NCBI GenBank assembly: GCA_031411495.1
Contig: JANOBD010000175.1
Coordinates: 186,001-250,000, forward strand
Length of the DNA: 64,000 nt
Origin: JANOBD01 sp031411495
GTDB lineage: Bacteria > Planctomycetota > Phycisphaerae > Tepidisphaerales > Tepidisphaeraceae
Reading direction: 5' to 3'
Shown here piece by piece: positions 33,842 to 42,145 of this stretch. The position numbers and the translations under genes are program-made. Each line of letters starts with the position of its first letter. Position 1 is the stretch's first letter. Under the pieces are notes generated by a model, which made no database searches, was not told where the DNA came from, and worked only from the letters and a program-made list of their open reading frames with translations.

Positions 33842-34036
33842 GGTCGACTCCGGTCGCGAAGTGGTGGCTCTAACGCCCGCGAATGATATGGCATCGCGGT
33901 TGCGAAACACGCAATTGTTTCGTTTGGCAACGCTTTGTTCGTTCGGCAGGCGGACACACGTCGATGGTCTGGCGCGGGATATGGAATGCGGACCGGGAAG
34001 ACGTGTCATCGCCCGGAACAATCGTCGGCGTGCCGG

Positions 34037-36559
34037 TCATCGGGGCTTGGTCGTTGCCGGCTGGGTTGTAGCCGCTTTCTTCCAGTGGTGCCGCTCCAGG
34101 CGGTAAATTTTCCGCCAGGTCCAATGGTCGTAGATCATCCATTTCGTCGGCGGCTCTGCCGGCGACCAGCCCTCGCCGAGCTTTTCCTGAAGCTCCGGTT
34201 CGATATCGTCATCCTCTTCCACGTACCGTTCGATCCAGAAGAAATACTCATTCGCCTTGGGATCGCGGTTCAGCCGGACGCGGATGCCGTCCGCAAAGTC
34301 GCTGCCGAGCGGGTCGAGATCGAGGCTCCGCCGCATCATGCCCATCGCATTCACCGGCGACATCGGCTGGTGCGTGAAGATCGAACTGTAGTAGACCGAC
34401 GGCATCGACAACATCGACCCGTAACCCGGCCCGCCGCGGCCGCGCATCGTCACGCTGCGGGCGAACATCCGGATCTGATCGCTATCGAGTGCGACCTTGT
34501 AGTCCTTGCCGATCAGATCCGTTCGCGGTTCGCCGTCGTTCAATCGGTGATAGAAGATGGTCAGATTCGTCCCGATCAGCGCTGCCACCACCAACCATCG
34601 CACGGGCGCGAACGGCAATCGACGGATCAGCACGCAGATCGATATCGCGAACGCCGGCCAGATGAACCCGAGATAGCGCGGCATCCAGATCGAACCGCCC
34701 TGGATCGGCGTGAAGACATACACCAGCAGCGCCAGTAGCCAGAAGAGCGCGAACAAACCGATCACGCGAAACGAGAGGAACGTTTTCTCGCGCCACGTGT
34801 GCCAGCGATCCAGGATCACGAGCAGACCGATCCCGGCGAGCATCCCGAGCACCCACCATCGGACCGGCGCATCCCCCAGCCCGTGAACGACGAAGAGCTG
34901 CCCCCAGTGGTATTCGGCCCAGCCGCGGGCGGTGCGCGCGTTCGACAGCTGCGCGCCGAGCGCACCGGCAAGATTGCGCGTGCCGTCGTTCGCGGACGCA
35001 GGAAAGACGGATTTGAGCAGGAACTGCGTGGGCGCGATCGCGTTCATCCGCCGGCCATTGTCCGTCCATGATCCGCTGGCGCAATAAAACCCGTACGCGG
35101 GCAGCAGCAGCCAACAGGCGACGATGAAGCCCGCCGTCAGCGGCAGCGTTCCGCGCAGCCTGGATACCTTCGCGGGCCGCTTCCCGATCAGTTTTCGCCA
35201 CGGCACAACTCCCACGCCGATCGCAATCAGCAAGGATGCGGCCGAGTAGCGCAGCAGCTTGAGCGCGCGCGGGTCGACGTCCGAAAGCTCATCCGGCTTC
35301 ACCCACTCCCAGTTCATCAGGTACGCCGTTGCGTTGTAGAGGAAATATCCACCCGCCGTCCTGCCATCGTTGTAGGGCTCGACCCAGCTGATTCCCGCGT
35401 CGTTGAGGTCCATGCGCGCGATCTCATCGCGCGGGTTCACGCGGTCGTAAAAGCGCGTGAACTCTTTGTAGCTGTACCAGAGACAAACGACTGCCGCGCA
35501 TCCGAGAGCGAAACCGATGACGGGCGGAAGGACAAAGCGGAATGGGTGTGGCTCGCTCGGCGAAACGACACATCGCGCTGGCGCAGTCGTTGGGGTGGGG
35601 ATGCCTTGGTTTTCGGTCACCTTCCTGCGCCTTGGAAGTTTCGCGAGCGTCCACCGCACGACCCGGATGATCCAGTGCGTCCGAAGCGGCATCGTCGCGA
35701 GGAAGATCAACACCTCGATCCCGACGATCCCCAGCCCGACCGCGTTGAACGCGATCATCGCCAGGCCGCTCGTCAACCAGCACATCCAGCGGACGGTCGT
35801 TTCGAGCCGCGAAGGATACTCGGTGCTGCGGACCCGGTCCGGCGCGGACCGGACCGCGAACGCGTCGCCGATGCGCGCGATGTGCTTGTCGGGCAGGATG
35901 CTGCGGACGCCTTCGACGACGTTGTCGTCCGCGAGATGTGGCGGCTCCGGCGGCTTTTCGCGCTTGCGGTAGGCTTCCAGCCACCAGAGCAGGCAGCCCA
36001 CATGGAGCGCGGCGAAGAACCAGAACTGCATGTACATCTTCGCGTCGCGCGAGTAGTTGAGCAGGTACGCGCTGAAACAGGTGAAGACGGCCACCAGCAG
36101 CGCCGTTCTTCGCGCGACCAGTCGCGAAGCCAGGAAGTACATCGCCGGCACCATCAGCGTGCCGCAAAGCGCGGGGAGCAGGCGCATGATCCGCGGTGTC
36201 GGTTCGAACCCGTCCTCATTCAGTCGGAGCGTCGGCGTAAAGACGAGTCGCGGCTTGGTGGAAAGCGGTTCACGGCCGCGCAGGAACGGGTCGGAGATCT
36301 GAGCCGGTGGGCCTTCCTTGAACTCGCCGGAGATCGGGAAACCGTCCTTGATCCACCAGGTGAGGAGGTAATTGCCGGGCATAAAGCCGGCGACGTGCAA
36401 TTCGTCAACCATCTGCTGGAAACTGCCGCAGATGCGCCGCCAGGTCTGCGCTTCGTCTCCCCAGATGGCGGGCTTGTCGATCCATGAAAACCGCAGCACG
36501 CCGGCGATGAGCGTGAGCAGGAAAAGCGTGAGAAGCGGATGTTTCTGGCGTTCTGTCAA
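34037..36559 (-). CDS. Large GT39-like membrane glycosyltransferase
   Basis: 840 residues probably starting at TTG 36559 (TERQKHPLLTLF), since the conserved first helix and the loop motif WIDKPAIWGDEAQTW (the GT-C Asp-Glu, about residue 32) leave no room for a later start. The only upstream SD-like GGAAAT comes from the flanking repeat. About ten TM segments; LVARRTALLVAVFTCFSAY and NYSRDAKMYMQ follow the PMT/ArnT pattern. A long polar loop of about 60 residues (200-260) and a C-terminal periplasmic domain precede the low-complexity tail TTQPATTKPR. It transfers sugar from a polyprenyl donor; acceptor unknown. Confidence 0.75.
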   Translation of the reverse strand: MTERQKHPLLTLFLLTLIAGVLRFSWIDKPAIWGDEAQTWRRICGSFQQMVDELHVAGFMPGNYLLTWWIKDGFPISGEFKEGPPAQISDPFLRGREPLSTKPRLVFTPTLRLNEDGFEPTPRIMRLLPALCGTLMVPAMYFLASRLVARRTALLVAVFTCFSAYLLNYSRDAKMYMQFWFFAALHVGCLLWWLEAYRKREKPPEPPHLADDNVVEGVRSILPDKHIARIGDAFAVRSAPDRVRSTEYPSRLETTVRWMCWLTSGLAMIAFNAVGLGIVGIEVLIFLATMPLRTHWIIRVVRWTLAKLPRRRKVTENQGIPTPTTAPARCVVSPSEPHPFRFVLPPVIGFALGCAAVVCLWYSYKEFTRFYDRVNPRDEIARMDLNDAGISWVEPYNDGRTAGGYFLYNATAYLMNWEWVKPDELSDVDPRALKLLRYSAASLLIAIGVGVVPWRKLIGKRPAKVSRLRGTLPLTAGFIVACWLLLPAYGFYCASGSWTDNGRRMNAIAPTQFLLKSVFPASANDGTRNLAGALGAQLSNARTARGWAEYHWGQLFVVHGLGDAPVRWWVLGMLAGIGLLVILDRWHTWREKTFLSFRVIGLFALFWLLALLVYVFTPIQGGSIWMPRYLGFIWPAFAISICVLIRRLPFAPVRWLVVAALIGTNLTIFYHRLNDGEPRTDLIGKDYKVALDSDQIRMFARSVTMRGRGGPGYGSMLSMPSVYYSSIFTHQPMSPVNAMGMMRRSLDLDPLGSDFADGIRVRLNRDPKANEYFFWIERYVEEDDDIEPELQEKLGEGWSPAEPPTKWMIYDHWTWRKIYRLERHHWKKAATTQPATTKPR

Positions 36560-36560
36560 A

Positions 36561-36685
36561 ACGATTTCCGATTGCGGCTCGACTGAGCTCGCCGAAGTCC
36601 GATTTCCAATTGCCGATTCTCAAGAGCACGAGTCACTTCAATCGGAAACCGGAAATGGGAAATGGGAAATTATGAGCTCAGTCGA
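36561..36685. repeat. Iterated TTTCC/GGAAA inverted-repeat element with TCGACTGAGCTC ends
   Basis: TTTCCGATTG at 36565-36574 pairs with CAATCGGAAA at 36639-36648. TCGACTGAGCTC at 36579-36590 is repeated inverted at 36674-36685. Between them GATTTCC-type words repeat (36601, then GGAAACCGGAAATGGGAAAT from 36644). The right copy overlaps the nuoA stop codon. No ORF inside. Confidence 0.65.
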
Positions 36686-37094
36686 ACTTCAGAACGCCCT
36701 TGCCAACGTCGTACAGGTATCCCACGAAGACCAGCGCCATGAAGATCGCCACGCCGACGAGCATGTACTGGCCGAGTGCCGGGTCGGCGCCCAAGGTCTT
36801 GGCGAAGCTTGCCGCCCAGGGGTACATGACGACGATTTCGACATCGAACGCGACGAACAGGATCGCCACGAGATAAAAGCGGACGTTGAATCGTCGCCGG
36901 GCATCCCCGACCGGGGTCATGCCGCTTTCATAGGTCTCTTCTTTGACCTTGCCGGTTCGGCTGGGGCCGATGATCGAGCTGAGCGCGACATTCATCACCG
37001 CGAACCCGACGCCCATGATCATCAGGAGCACGACGGGCGCCCACGCGCTGCGCGGGTCGGACATGTTCTGTGCGAGAATGGCGAAATCAGACAT
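36678..37094 (-). CDS. nuoA: NADH-quinone oxidoreductase subunit A
   Basis: 138 residues from ATG 37094 (MSDFAILAQNM); a TTG at 37127 gives a longer form. Three TM helices and the conserved loop KVKEETYESGMTPVGDARRR then FNVRFYLVAILFVAFDVEIV define NuoA, a membrane-arm subunit at the quinone-site end of complex I. Normally it heads a nuoA-N operon, but here both neighbours (GT39-like and DUF1569) are unrelated, so the gene is detached. Its final codons and stop lie in a repeated TCGACTGAGCTC motif. No strong ribosome site is seen. Confidence 0.93.
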   Translation of the reverse strand: MSDFAILAQNMSDPRSAWAPVVLLMIMGVGFAVMNVALSSIIGPSRTGKVKEETYESGMTPVGDARRRFNVRFYLVAILFVAFDVEIVVMYPWAASFAKTLGADPALGQYMLVGVAIFMALVFVGYLYDVGKGVLKFD

Positions 37095-37125
37095 AAGCGA
37101 TAAAAGCCTAACCGGAGAAGCACCC

Positions 37126-37257
37126 AAATTCGAATGTTCGAAATCCGAATGAAGAGCAAATACCGAATCGTCGAAGGACGAACTCCAGCCTCGCGTTTCG
37201 TTATTTATCGCATCCCGTCATTCGCTATTTCATGCCGCATTCGAAATTCCGGCTTTG
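37126..37257. repeat. Iterated CGAATG repeat cluster, copy 1
   Basis: TCGAATGTTCGAAATCCGAA at the start of 37130-37155 matches the cluster at 37797 at 23 of 26 bases in the same orientation. The right side (37205-37255, GCATTCGAAATTCC) is a loose inverted counterpart. It lies between nuoA and DUF1569. Confidence 0.65.
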
Positions 37258-37749
37258 TCAGTCCGGCTTCTTCTGGAAAAATCCAAGGTGCAGCTCGGCA
37301 TGGCGAAGCTGAAGCTTGATGCACTCCGCCTGCGTCATCCTGCCAAACGCCGGGCTCGGCTGCGTCGGCGCTTCGCGCTTCAGACGGTCGGCGACCGTGG
37401 CGAACTTCTCGATCGCCGCCGACGTCGGGATCGGCTCGGTGCCGAGCGTACCGCCTTCCACGCGAGGAATCGACACGCCGGCCGGCAACCCCTTGTTGAG
37501 GAACCGATTCTTTAGCAGCGGCATCATCACCCGCACAAACAACGGCGGTCGCGGCAACGGGCACGGCATGTAAGCGAACTCGGCCCAGGTGGCGACGTGT
37601 CCGATCGCCTGGCCCAGGCTCCAGTTGCCGAGCACTTCGAGCTTTCCATCACGCTCGATTGCGGCTAGCCGATGCATGTCGGCGAGCGCATCGTCGAGCG
37701 ATTCATAGCGAACCTCGCGACGCTTGACCTGCTTGGTATTGATTGGCAT
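37258..37749 (-). CDS. DUF1569 (DinB-like) protein
   Basis: 163 residues from ATG 37749 (GGGA upstream); the frame further upstream runs into repeat sequence. LEVLGNWSLGQAIGHVATWA contains the first His of the DinB-like four-helix bundle, and RMTQAECIKLQLRHAELHLGFF the C-terminal His cluster (RHAELH), which in DinB/YfiT relatives binds a metal. DUF1569 proteins are common in planctomycetes with unknown function, possibly thiol-dependent transferases. It is bracketed by two direct copies of the CGAATG repeat (37130 and 37797). Confidence 0.85.
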   Translation of the reverse strand: MPINTKQVKRREVRYESLDDALADMHRLAAIERDGKLEVLGNWSLGQAIGHVATWAEFAYMPCPLPRPPLFVRVMMPLLKNRFLNKGLPAGVSIPRVEGGTLGTEPIPTSAAIEKFATVADRLKREAPTQPSPAFGRMTQAECIKLQLRHAELHLGFFQKKPD

Positions 37750-37796
37750 GGATTCGTCCCTTTCGCACGGAGTGGCCTGATGATGGCAGGCAAAAC

Positions 37797-37932
37797 TCGA
37801 ATGAACGAAATGCGAATGAAGAATGAATGTCAGCGAGAAGAATGAATCAATGACCAAACTTGCCGCGCGTTCGTCATTCAGACCTTCGACATTCCTTCTT
37901 CATTCGGATTTCCAGATTCGTGATTCTGAAAT
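37797..37932. repeat. Iterated CGAATG inverted-repeat cluster, copy 2
   Basis: GCGAATGAAGAATGAATGTC (37812-37831) pairs inverted with 37888-37907 at 18 of 20 bases, giving a hairpin with a loop of about 55 nt. Further words (CGAAATG, GATTCG) continue on both sides. It ends at the stop codon of the Gfo/Idh gene and starts 48 bp upstream of the DUF1569 start. Confidence 0.75.
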
Positions 37933-37933
37933 C

Positions 37934-38947
37934 TCACCCCTTTTTCGGCGTCTGCCAGGTGTGGGTGCGAGCGCCTTCATACAACGCTGCCATCACCGAA
38001 CTCCGATACGCGGCCTCGCGCGCTCCGACCAGCGGAACATTCTTCCCCTCCAGCGCGTCGAGCCACAACTCGAAGGCGTGCGGCTGTCCCGGCTGCGGCT
38101 CGCTCAGGACCGTGTTGAGATGCTTGTCGGTCTGCTTGAGATGGAGCTTGCCGTCGATGACCGATGCGAATCCCTTGGTTCCGCTGATCTGGAAGGTCAC
38201 GGGGTTGTCGATATCGTCCCAACCCGCGGCGAGGGTCGCGATGATGCCGCTCTCGAACAGCAGCATCCCTTCGCCGGTTTCGTCACACCCTTCGTAGCGC
38301 CGGGTGCCCATGTCGATGGTGGCGGTGACGGTTTTGACCGGCCCGAAGAACCACAGGAGCAGGTCGAGCACGTGCGTTCCGAGGTCGCCGAAGCCGCCGA
38401 CGCCGGATTGCTTTACATCCGCCATCCAGCGCCAGTCGGAGGCGGGATCGGTCGGTTTGGAGTCGAACCAGCCGCCCAGCGCGCCGCTGTGGCAGTTGCT
38501 GGCGCGGACGCGGGTGATCTTGCCGAAGAAGCCGTCATCCACGAGCTTCTTGAGCATGAGGACGTTAGGCATGCCGCGCATGAAGTAGCCGGTCTGGAAG
38601 CGCACGCCCGCCTGCTCGATCGCCGCGGCCATTGCGTACGCGTCGTCGTAGCGCAGACCCAGCGGCTTCTCGACGAACAGGTGCTTGCCGTGGGCAGCGA
38701 GCATCTCGACCAGCGGCTGGTGCCGGTCGGTCTCCGAGCAGACGACCACGCCTTCGATCTCGGGATCATTGGCGATCAGGTCGAGTTGCTCGACGAACTC
38801 GGCATTGAGCTCCTTGGCGCGCTGCTGGCCGCGGGCGGCATGATGGTCCCACACACGCTTGACGACGAATGACTTGCGCGGCCGAAGCTGATTGATGAAG
38901 CCGGGCACGTGAATATGCGCGCAGCCGGCGAAGGCGATGTTTGGCAT
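37934..38947 (-). CDS. Gfo/Idh/MocA family oxidoreductase
   Basis: 337 residues from ATG 38947, with an AGG-GA just before it; the ORF extension to 39292 is antisense to the acetyltransferase and rejected. N-terminal Rossmann fold (MPNIAFAGCAHIHVPGF, a variant of GxGxxG with Cys-Ala-His), the VVCSETDRH strand, and the family signature GKHLFVEKPLGL with the catalytic Lys of EKP. C-terminal alpha/beta domain with GGFGDLGTHVLDLLLWFFG. NAD(P)-dependent oxidation of a sugar or cyclitol in the cytoplasm. Substrate unknown; such genes are greatly expanded in planctomycetes. Confidence 0.92.
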   Translation of the reverse strand: MPNIAFAGCAHIHVPGFINQLRPRKSFVVKRVWDHHAARGQQRAKELNAEFVEQLDLIANDPEIEGVVVCSETDRHQPLVEMLAAHGKHLFVEKPLGLRYDDAYAMAAAIEQAGVRFQTGYFMRGMPNVLMLKKLVDDGFFGKITRVRASNCHSGALGGWFDSKPTDPASDWRWMADVKQSGVGGFGDLGTHVLDLLLWFFGPVKTVTATIDMGTRRYEGCDETGEGMLLFESGIIATLAAGWDDIDNPVTFQISGTKGFASVIDGKLHLKQTDKHLNTVLSEPQPGQPHAFELWLDALEGKNVPLVGAREAAYRSSVMAALYEGARTHTWQTPKKG

Positions 38948-39087
38948 TCCCTCATCGTCGTGAGGAAGGCCGCCGGGGGCAAGTGGCGGGGTTGCGGTTT
39001 GGAAGCTGTAGGTTCGGAAATCATGGTGTTTTGCGATGCGATCTTTGATTCGACCGCGATGTGGCGCGCCGCTACGCTTTGTCGCAC

Positions 39088-39573
39088 ATGTCAGATCCGC
39101 GATCCGATCCCGTACTCGATGTCGGCAGCGGCGAGCTGCTCGAACGTGTCGAGCCGCTTTGGCTGCAACTCCGCGAACATCACGCCGGCGCGACCGCGCG
39201 CTGGGGCGAGCAGCTACGGGGGACCGGGTTCGCCAGTCGCCGCGCCGGATTGATTGCCAAGGGCGTCGGCGGACTACTCGTCGTAATGGCAAAATCAGAT
39301 GGCCGAGATGTCGGCTACTGCGTCTGCTCGATCGGCGCGGACGGCGCGGGTGACATCGATTCGCTGTTCGTCGCAGCCGCTCATCGTCGTAGCGGAATCG
39401 GCCAGAAGCTCGTCGCGCGAGGGCTTGACTGGTTCGCCGAGCGGGCGGTGACGCGGATTTCGGTCGAGGTGCTCGTCGGCAACGAAGCAGCCCTGCCGTT
39501 CTACGAGCACTTCGGGTTCTACCCGCGGACGCACCGGCTTCAGCGGCTCAATCCCCCTCCTACGGAAGCCTAA
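39088..39573 (+). CDS. GNAT-family N-acetyltransferase
   Basis: 161 residues from ATG 39088. The acetyl-CoA pyrophosphate loop RRSGIGQKLVARGLDWF (motif A, R/Q-x-x-G-x-G/A), preceded by the strand DIDSLFVAAAH and followed by motif B VEVLVGNEAALPFYEHFGF, is diagnostic. Transfers acetyl from acetyl-CoA to an amine or N-terminus; the acceptor is unknown. Divergent from the Gfo/Idh gene with 140 bp between; a GTG at 39061 would give a nine-residue longer form. Confidence 0.9.
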   Translation: MSDPRSDPVLDVGSGELLERVEPLWLQLREHHAGATARWGEQLRGTGFASRRAGLIAKGVGGLLVVMAKSDGRDVGYCVCSIGADGAGDIDSLFVAAAHRRSGIGQKLVARGLDWFAERAVTRISVEVLVGNEAALPFYEHFGFYPRTHRLQRLNPPPTEA

Positions 39574-39724
39574 ATCGGTTCTCGGACTCCCTAATCCAAC
39601 CATTTCCAGCCGCGAACGTCCGACATTGCTGTCTCGCAATCCAAATCGACATCGGAAATGGGCGATTTTTGGTATCTTCCCGCGGTTTTCGGGCCAAGTG
39701 GCCAATCTCGACTAAGTTGAAGCG

Positions 39725-39760
39725 TCGGTCAGTGAATCAACCGACGGTTGTGAAACAACC
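39725..39760 (+). promoter_or_regulatory. Dyads in the leader of the LEPR-XLL protein gene
   Basis: GGTTGT-GAA-ACAACC (39746-39760) is a perfect 6-bp hairpin, preceded by TCGGT/ACCGA (39725-39729 and 39740-39744). It ends 31 bp before the ATG and may be a 5'UTR structure or operator. No clear ribosome site follows it. Confidence 0.3.
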
Positions 39761-39791
39761 GATGGGTCTGCTGCGTCTGTCCTAGTGAACC

Positions 39792-41969
39792 ATGCGATTT
39801 CCGCGCCCGCGACATTTCTCTGCTAACCGATCAATGCTGATAGACGCCCTGGAACGCCGACAGCTGTTGGCGGCCCCGTCGATCACCGTCGCGGATGCCG
39901 TCACCGTCCCGGCGGGAAAGACGTTACAGCTTCCCGTGTCCGCCACGGACGCCAGCGGGCATTCGATCTCCTACAGCGTCAGCACGGCCAGTGGCATCTC
40001 CGCAGGTTTCCGTTCAGCGAGCAACACGTGGCTCGATCTCGCCACCAGCAAGGGCTCGATGCGGTTCCAGTTGTTTGACGACCTGACCCCCAACACCGTC
40101 CGCAAGATCCGCGGCCTGGTCGAGTCCGGCTTCTACAACGGGCTGAACTTTCACCAGCTCGTCAACCTCAACGGCTATCGGTACGCCGTCGGCGGCGACC
40201 CGAAGGGCGATGGAACCGGCGGGCCGCAGTTCCGCTTCGACGACGAGTTCAATAAAGACGCCATCTTCTCCGGCGCCGGCCAGCTTGCCATGATCAATGG
40301 CGAGACCAAGGACAACAACGGCAGCCAGTTCTTCGTCACCGGCTCACAGGCGCGCGCCTACGACTTCAACTACACCATCTTCGGCCAGCTCGTGACCGGC
40401 AACGCCGCCCTCGAATCGATCCTGACCTCCGCCAAGACTACCTCCGGCCGGCCAATCACCCCGATCAAGATCAACTCGGCCAGCATCGTCGAGGATAAGA
40501 CCGACGCCGTCATCCAGGTGCGCGGCGGAAGCGTTGCCAAATCGACATTCCTCACCGTCAGCGCGAATGACGGTCATGGGAATGTCGCGTCCAGGACCGT
40601 CTCGGTGACGGTCGTCAACGACTCGGCCATCAACAACACTCCACCCATCCTTGCTCCCCTGCCACGCGTGATTACCGCGGCACCCGGCGAACGCTTCTTC
40701 CTGCCCATCGACGCGACCGACCTGGAAAACAACCCGTGGGAGATCGGCGGAAACATCCTCAGCGGCGGCAACGGCCTCGCGTACTCGCAGATTGATCAGA
40801 CGAACAAGCGATTCGTCTTCGAAGTCCAGGAGGGCTTCACCGGCGCGATCAGGCTGAAGGTCGGCGTAAAGACGCTCAGCGCCGTCTCGCGGGGCACCAT
40901 CGCCATCCAGCCCGGCGAAGATGTGACGAGCCTGAGCATCTTCGACACGCAGGAAGTCACCATCGCGGCCGGCGATCGGCCGATCGACGGCAGCGCCTAC
41001 ACGCTCGCCGACTATCCGGCGATCCAACTTCAGGACAGGCTCGTCGCCCGGTTCACCAGCCAGGACAGTCTGCTCCAGAAGAGCGACTTCAACGCTGACA
41101 TCGACTGGGGCGACGGCGTCGTACTCAGCGGCGCGAAGATCGAATATGTCGGCAGTGGCGCCTACGGCGTGTTCGGCACGCACACCTATGCCAGGGTCGG
41201 CGTCATGCCGCTCTCGGTGACCATCGAGAGCAAGAACGGCGCGTCCACGGTTGTCGATTCCAACGTCTTCATCAACAACCCCTACACTCTCGAGGGTTCC
41301 ACGCTCGTCATCCGCGGCACCAACGCCGACGACGAGGTTCAACTCGATGTCCAGGGTGCCCGGCTCGATCTGGAAATCGGCGATTATGAAGGGCAAGTCG
41401 ATCTCGCAGCGGTCAGCTCGATCGACATCCAGCTCTTCGACGGCGACGACGAGCTCGGTTCCGGCAGCGCAGTCGGAATGCCCCCGCAGCGCGTCGACGC
41501 CGGCGCCGGCAACGACACCATCTACGCCGGCTCTGGAAACGACTACGTGCTCGGTGTCGGCGGAAACGACATCCTCGTGGGTAACGGCGGCAACGACACC
41601 ATTGCCGGCGGCGACGGCGATGACTCCATTCAGGCCGGCTCGGGCAAGAACTTCTGCCTCGGCGATGCCGGCAATGACCGCATCACCGGTTCCGGCGGAC
41701 GCGACACCTTCGACGGCGGTCCCGACTCCGATCGCCTCTACGGACGCGGCGGCGATGACTACCTCGACGGCGGCGCCGGCACCGACCGCGTCTACGGCGA
41801 AGACGGCAACGACACCGTCATCGGCGGATCCTCCAACGACCGCATCTACGGTGGCGCGGGTGACGACCTCTTCTTCGGAAAAGGCGGCGTCGACTACCTC
41901 TTCGGCAACGGCGGGCATGACCGTCGCGGCGATAACGATCCGAGTGATGTGCTCACCGACGTAAGCTGA
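39792..41969 (+). CDS. LEPR-XLL surface protein with cyclophilin domain and RTX-type calcium repeats
   Basis: 725 residues. Instead of a classical signal peptide the N-terminus has MLIDALERRQLLAAPSITV, the LEPR-XLL motif of planctomycete extracellular proteins. Order: short cadherin-like segment; cyclophilin-type peptidyl-prolyl isomerase (about 75-230: GSMRFQLFDDLTPNTVRKI, FYNGLNFHQLV, GAGQLAMINGETKDNNGSQF, FVTG); Ig/cadherin-like region to about 560; then eight or so GGxGxDxxx hemolysin-type nonapeptides (GAGNDTIYAGSGNDYVLG, GGDGDDSIQAGSG). The RTX part binds calcium and suggests secretion or cell-wall location. Catalytic residues of the isomerase look partly changed, so activity is uncertain. 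Confidence 0.85.
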   Translation: MRFPRPRHFSANRSMLIDALERRQLLAAPSITVADAVTVPAGKTLQLPVSATDASGHSISYSVSTASGISAGFRSASNTWLDLATSKGSMRFQLFDDLTPNTVRKIRGLVESGFYNGLNFHQLVNLNGYRYAVGGDPKGDGTGGPQFRFDDEFNKDAIFSGAGQLAMINGETKDNNGSQFFVTGSQARAYDFNYTIFGQLVTGNAALESILTSAKTTSGRPITPIKINSASIVEDKTDAVIQVRGGSVAKSTFLTVSANDGHGNVASRTVSVTVVNDSAINNTPPILAPLPRVITAAPGERFFLPIDATDLENNPWEIGGNILSGGNGLAYSQIDQTNKRFVFEVQEGFTGAIRLKVGVKTLSAVSRGTIAIQPGEDVTSLSIFDTQEVTIAAGDRPIDGSAYTLADYPAIQLQDRLVARFTSQDSLLQKSDFNADIDWGDGVVLSGAKIEYVGSGAYGVFGTHTYARVGVMPLSVTIESKNGASTVVDSNVFINNPYTLEGSTLVIRGTNADDEVQLDVQGARLDLEIGDYEGQVDLAAVSSIDIQLFDGDDELGSGSAVGMPPQRVDAGAGNDTIYAGSGNDYVLGVGGNDILVGNGGNDTIAGGDGDDSIQAGSGKNFCLGDAGNDRITGSGGRDTFDGGPDSDRLYGRGGDDYLDGGAGTDRVYGEDGNDTVIGGSSNDRIYGGAGDDLFFGKGGVDYLFGNGGHDRRGDNDPSDVLTDVS

Positions 41970-42145
41970 TTCCGTGGGTTCGAACTCGCCCCTTTCTTAC
42001 ACCTTCCTAATAGCCGCGCCGCCACGAACTGCTGGTCACTTTCGAAGTCCATAGACCGGTAATCGTTGGCAATGCGGCGACGGGTGTCCTCCGTTTCCGA
42101 GGCTTTCGAGATCGGCCCGTGTTTCTCCTTCCGACTGGAGAAACC

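Noticed and set aside
40344..41918. 524-codon minus-strand frame rich in Val/Ala/Asp
   Set aside because: Mirror of the RTX and Ig-like repeats of the LEPR-XLL protein; repetitive only because the sense strand is.
41490..41940. Regular repeats resembling a CRISPR or tandem array
   Set aside because: They are codons for GGxGxD calcium-binding nonapeptides in frame with the surface protein.
41975..42000. tRNA-like GGGTTCGAACTCGCCC
   Set aside because: The T-loop-like string is not flanked by a pairing T stem, anticodon arm or acceptor stem.
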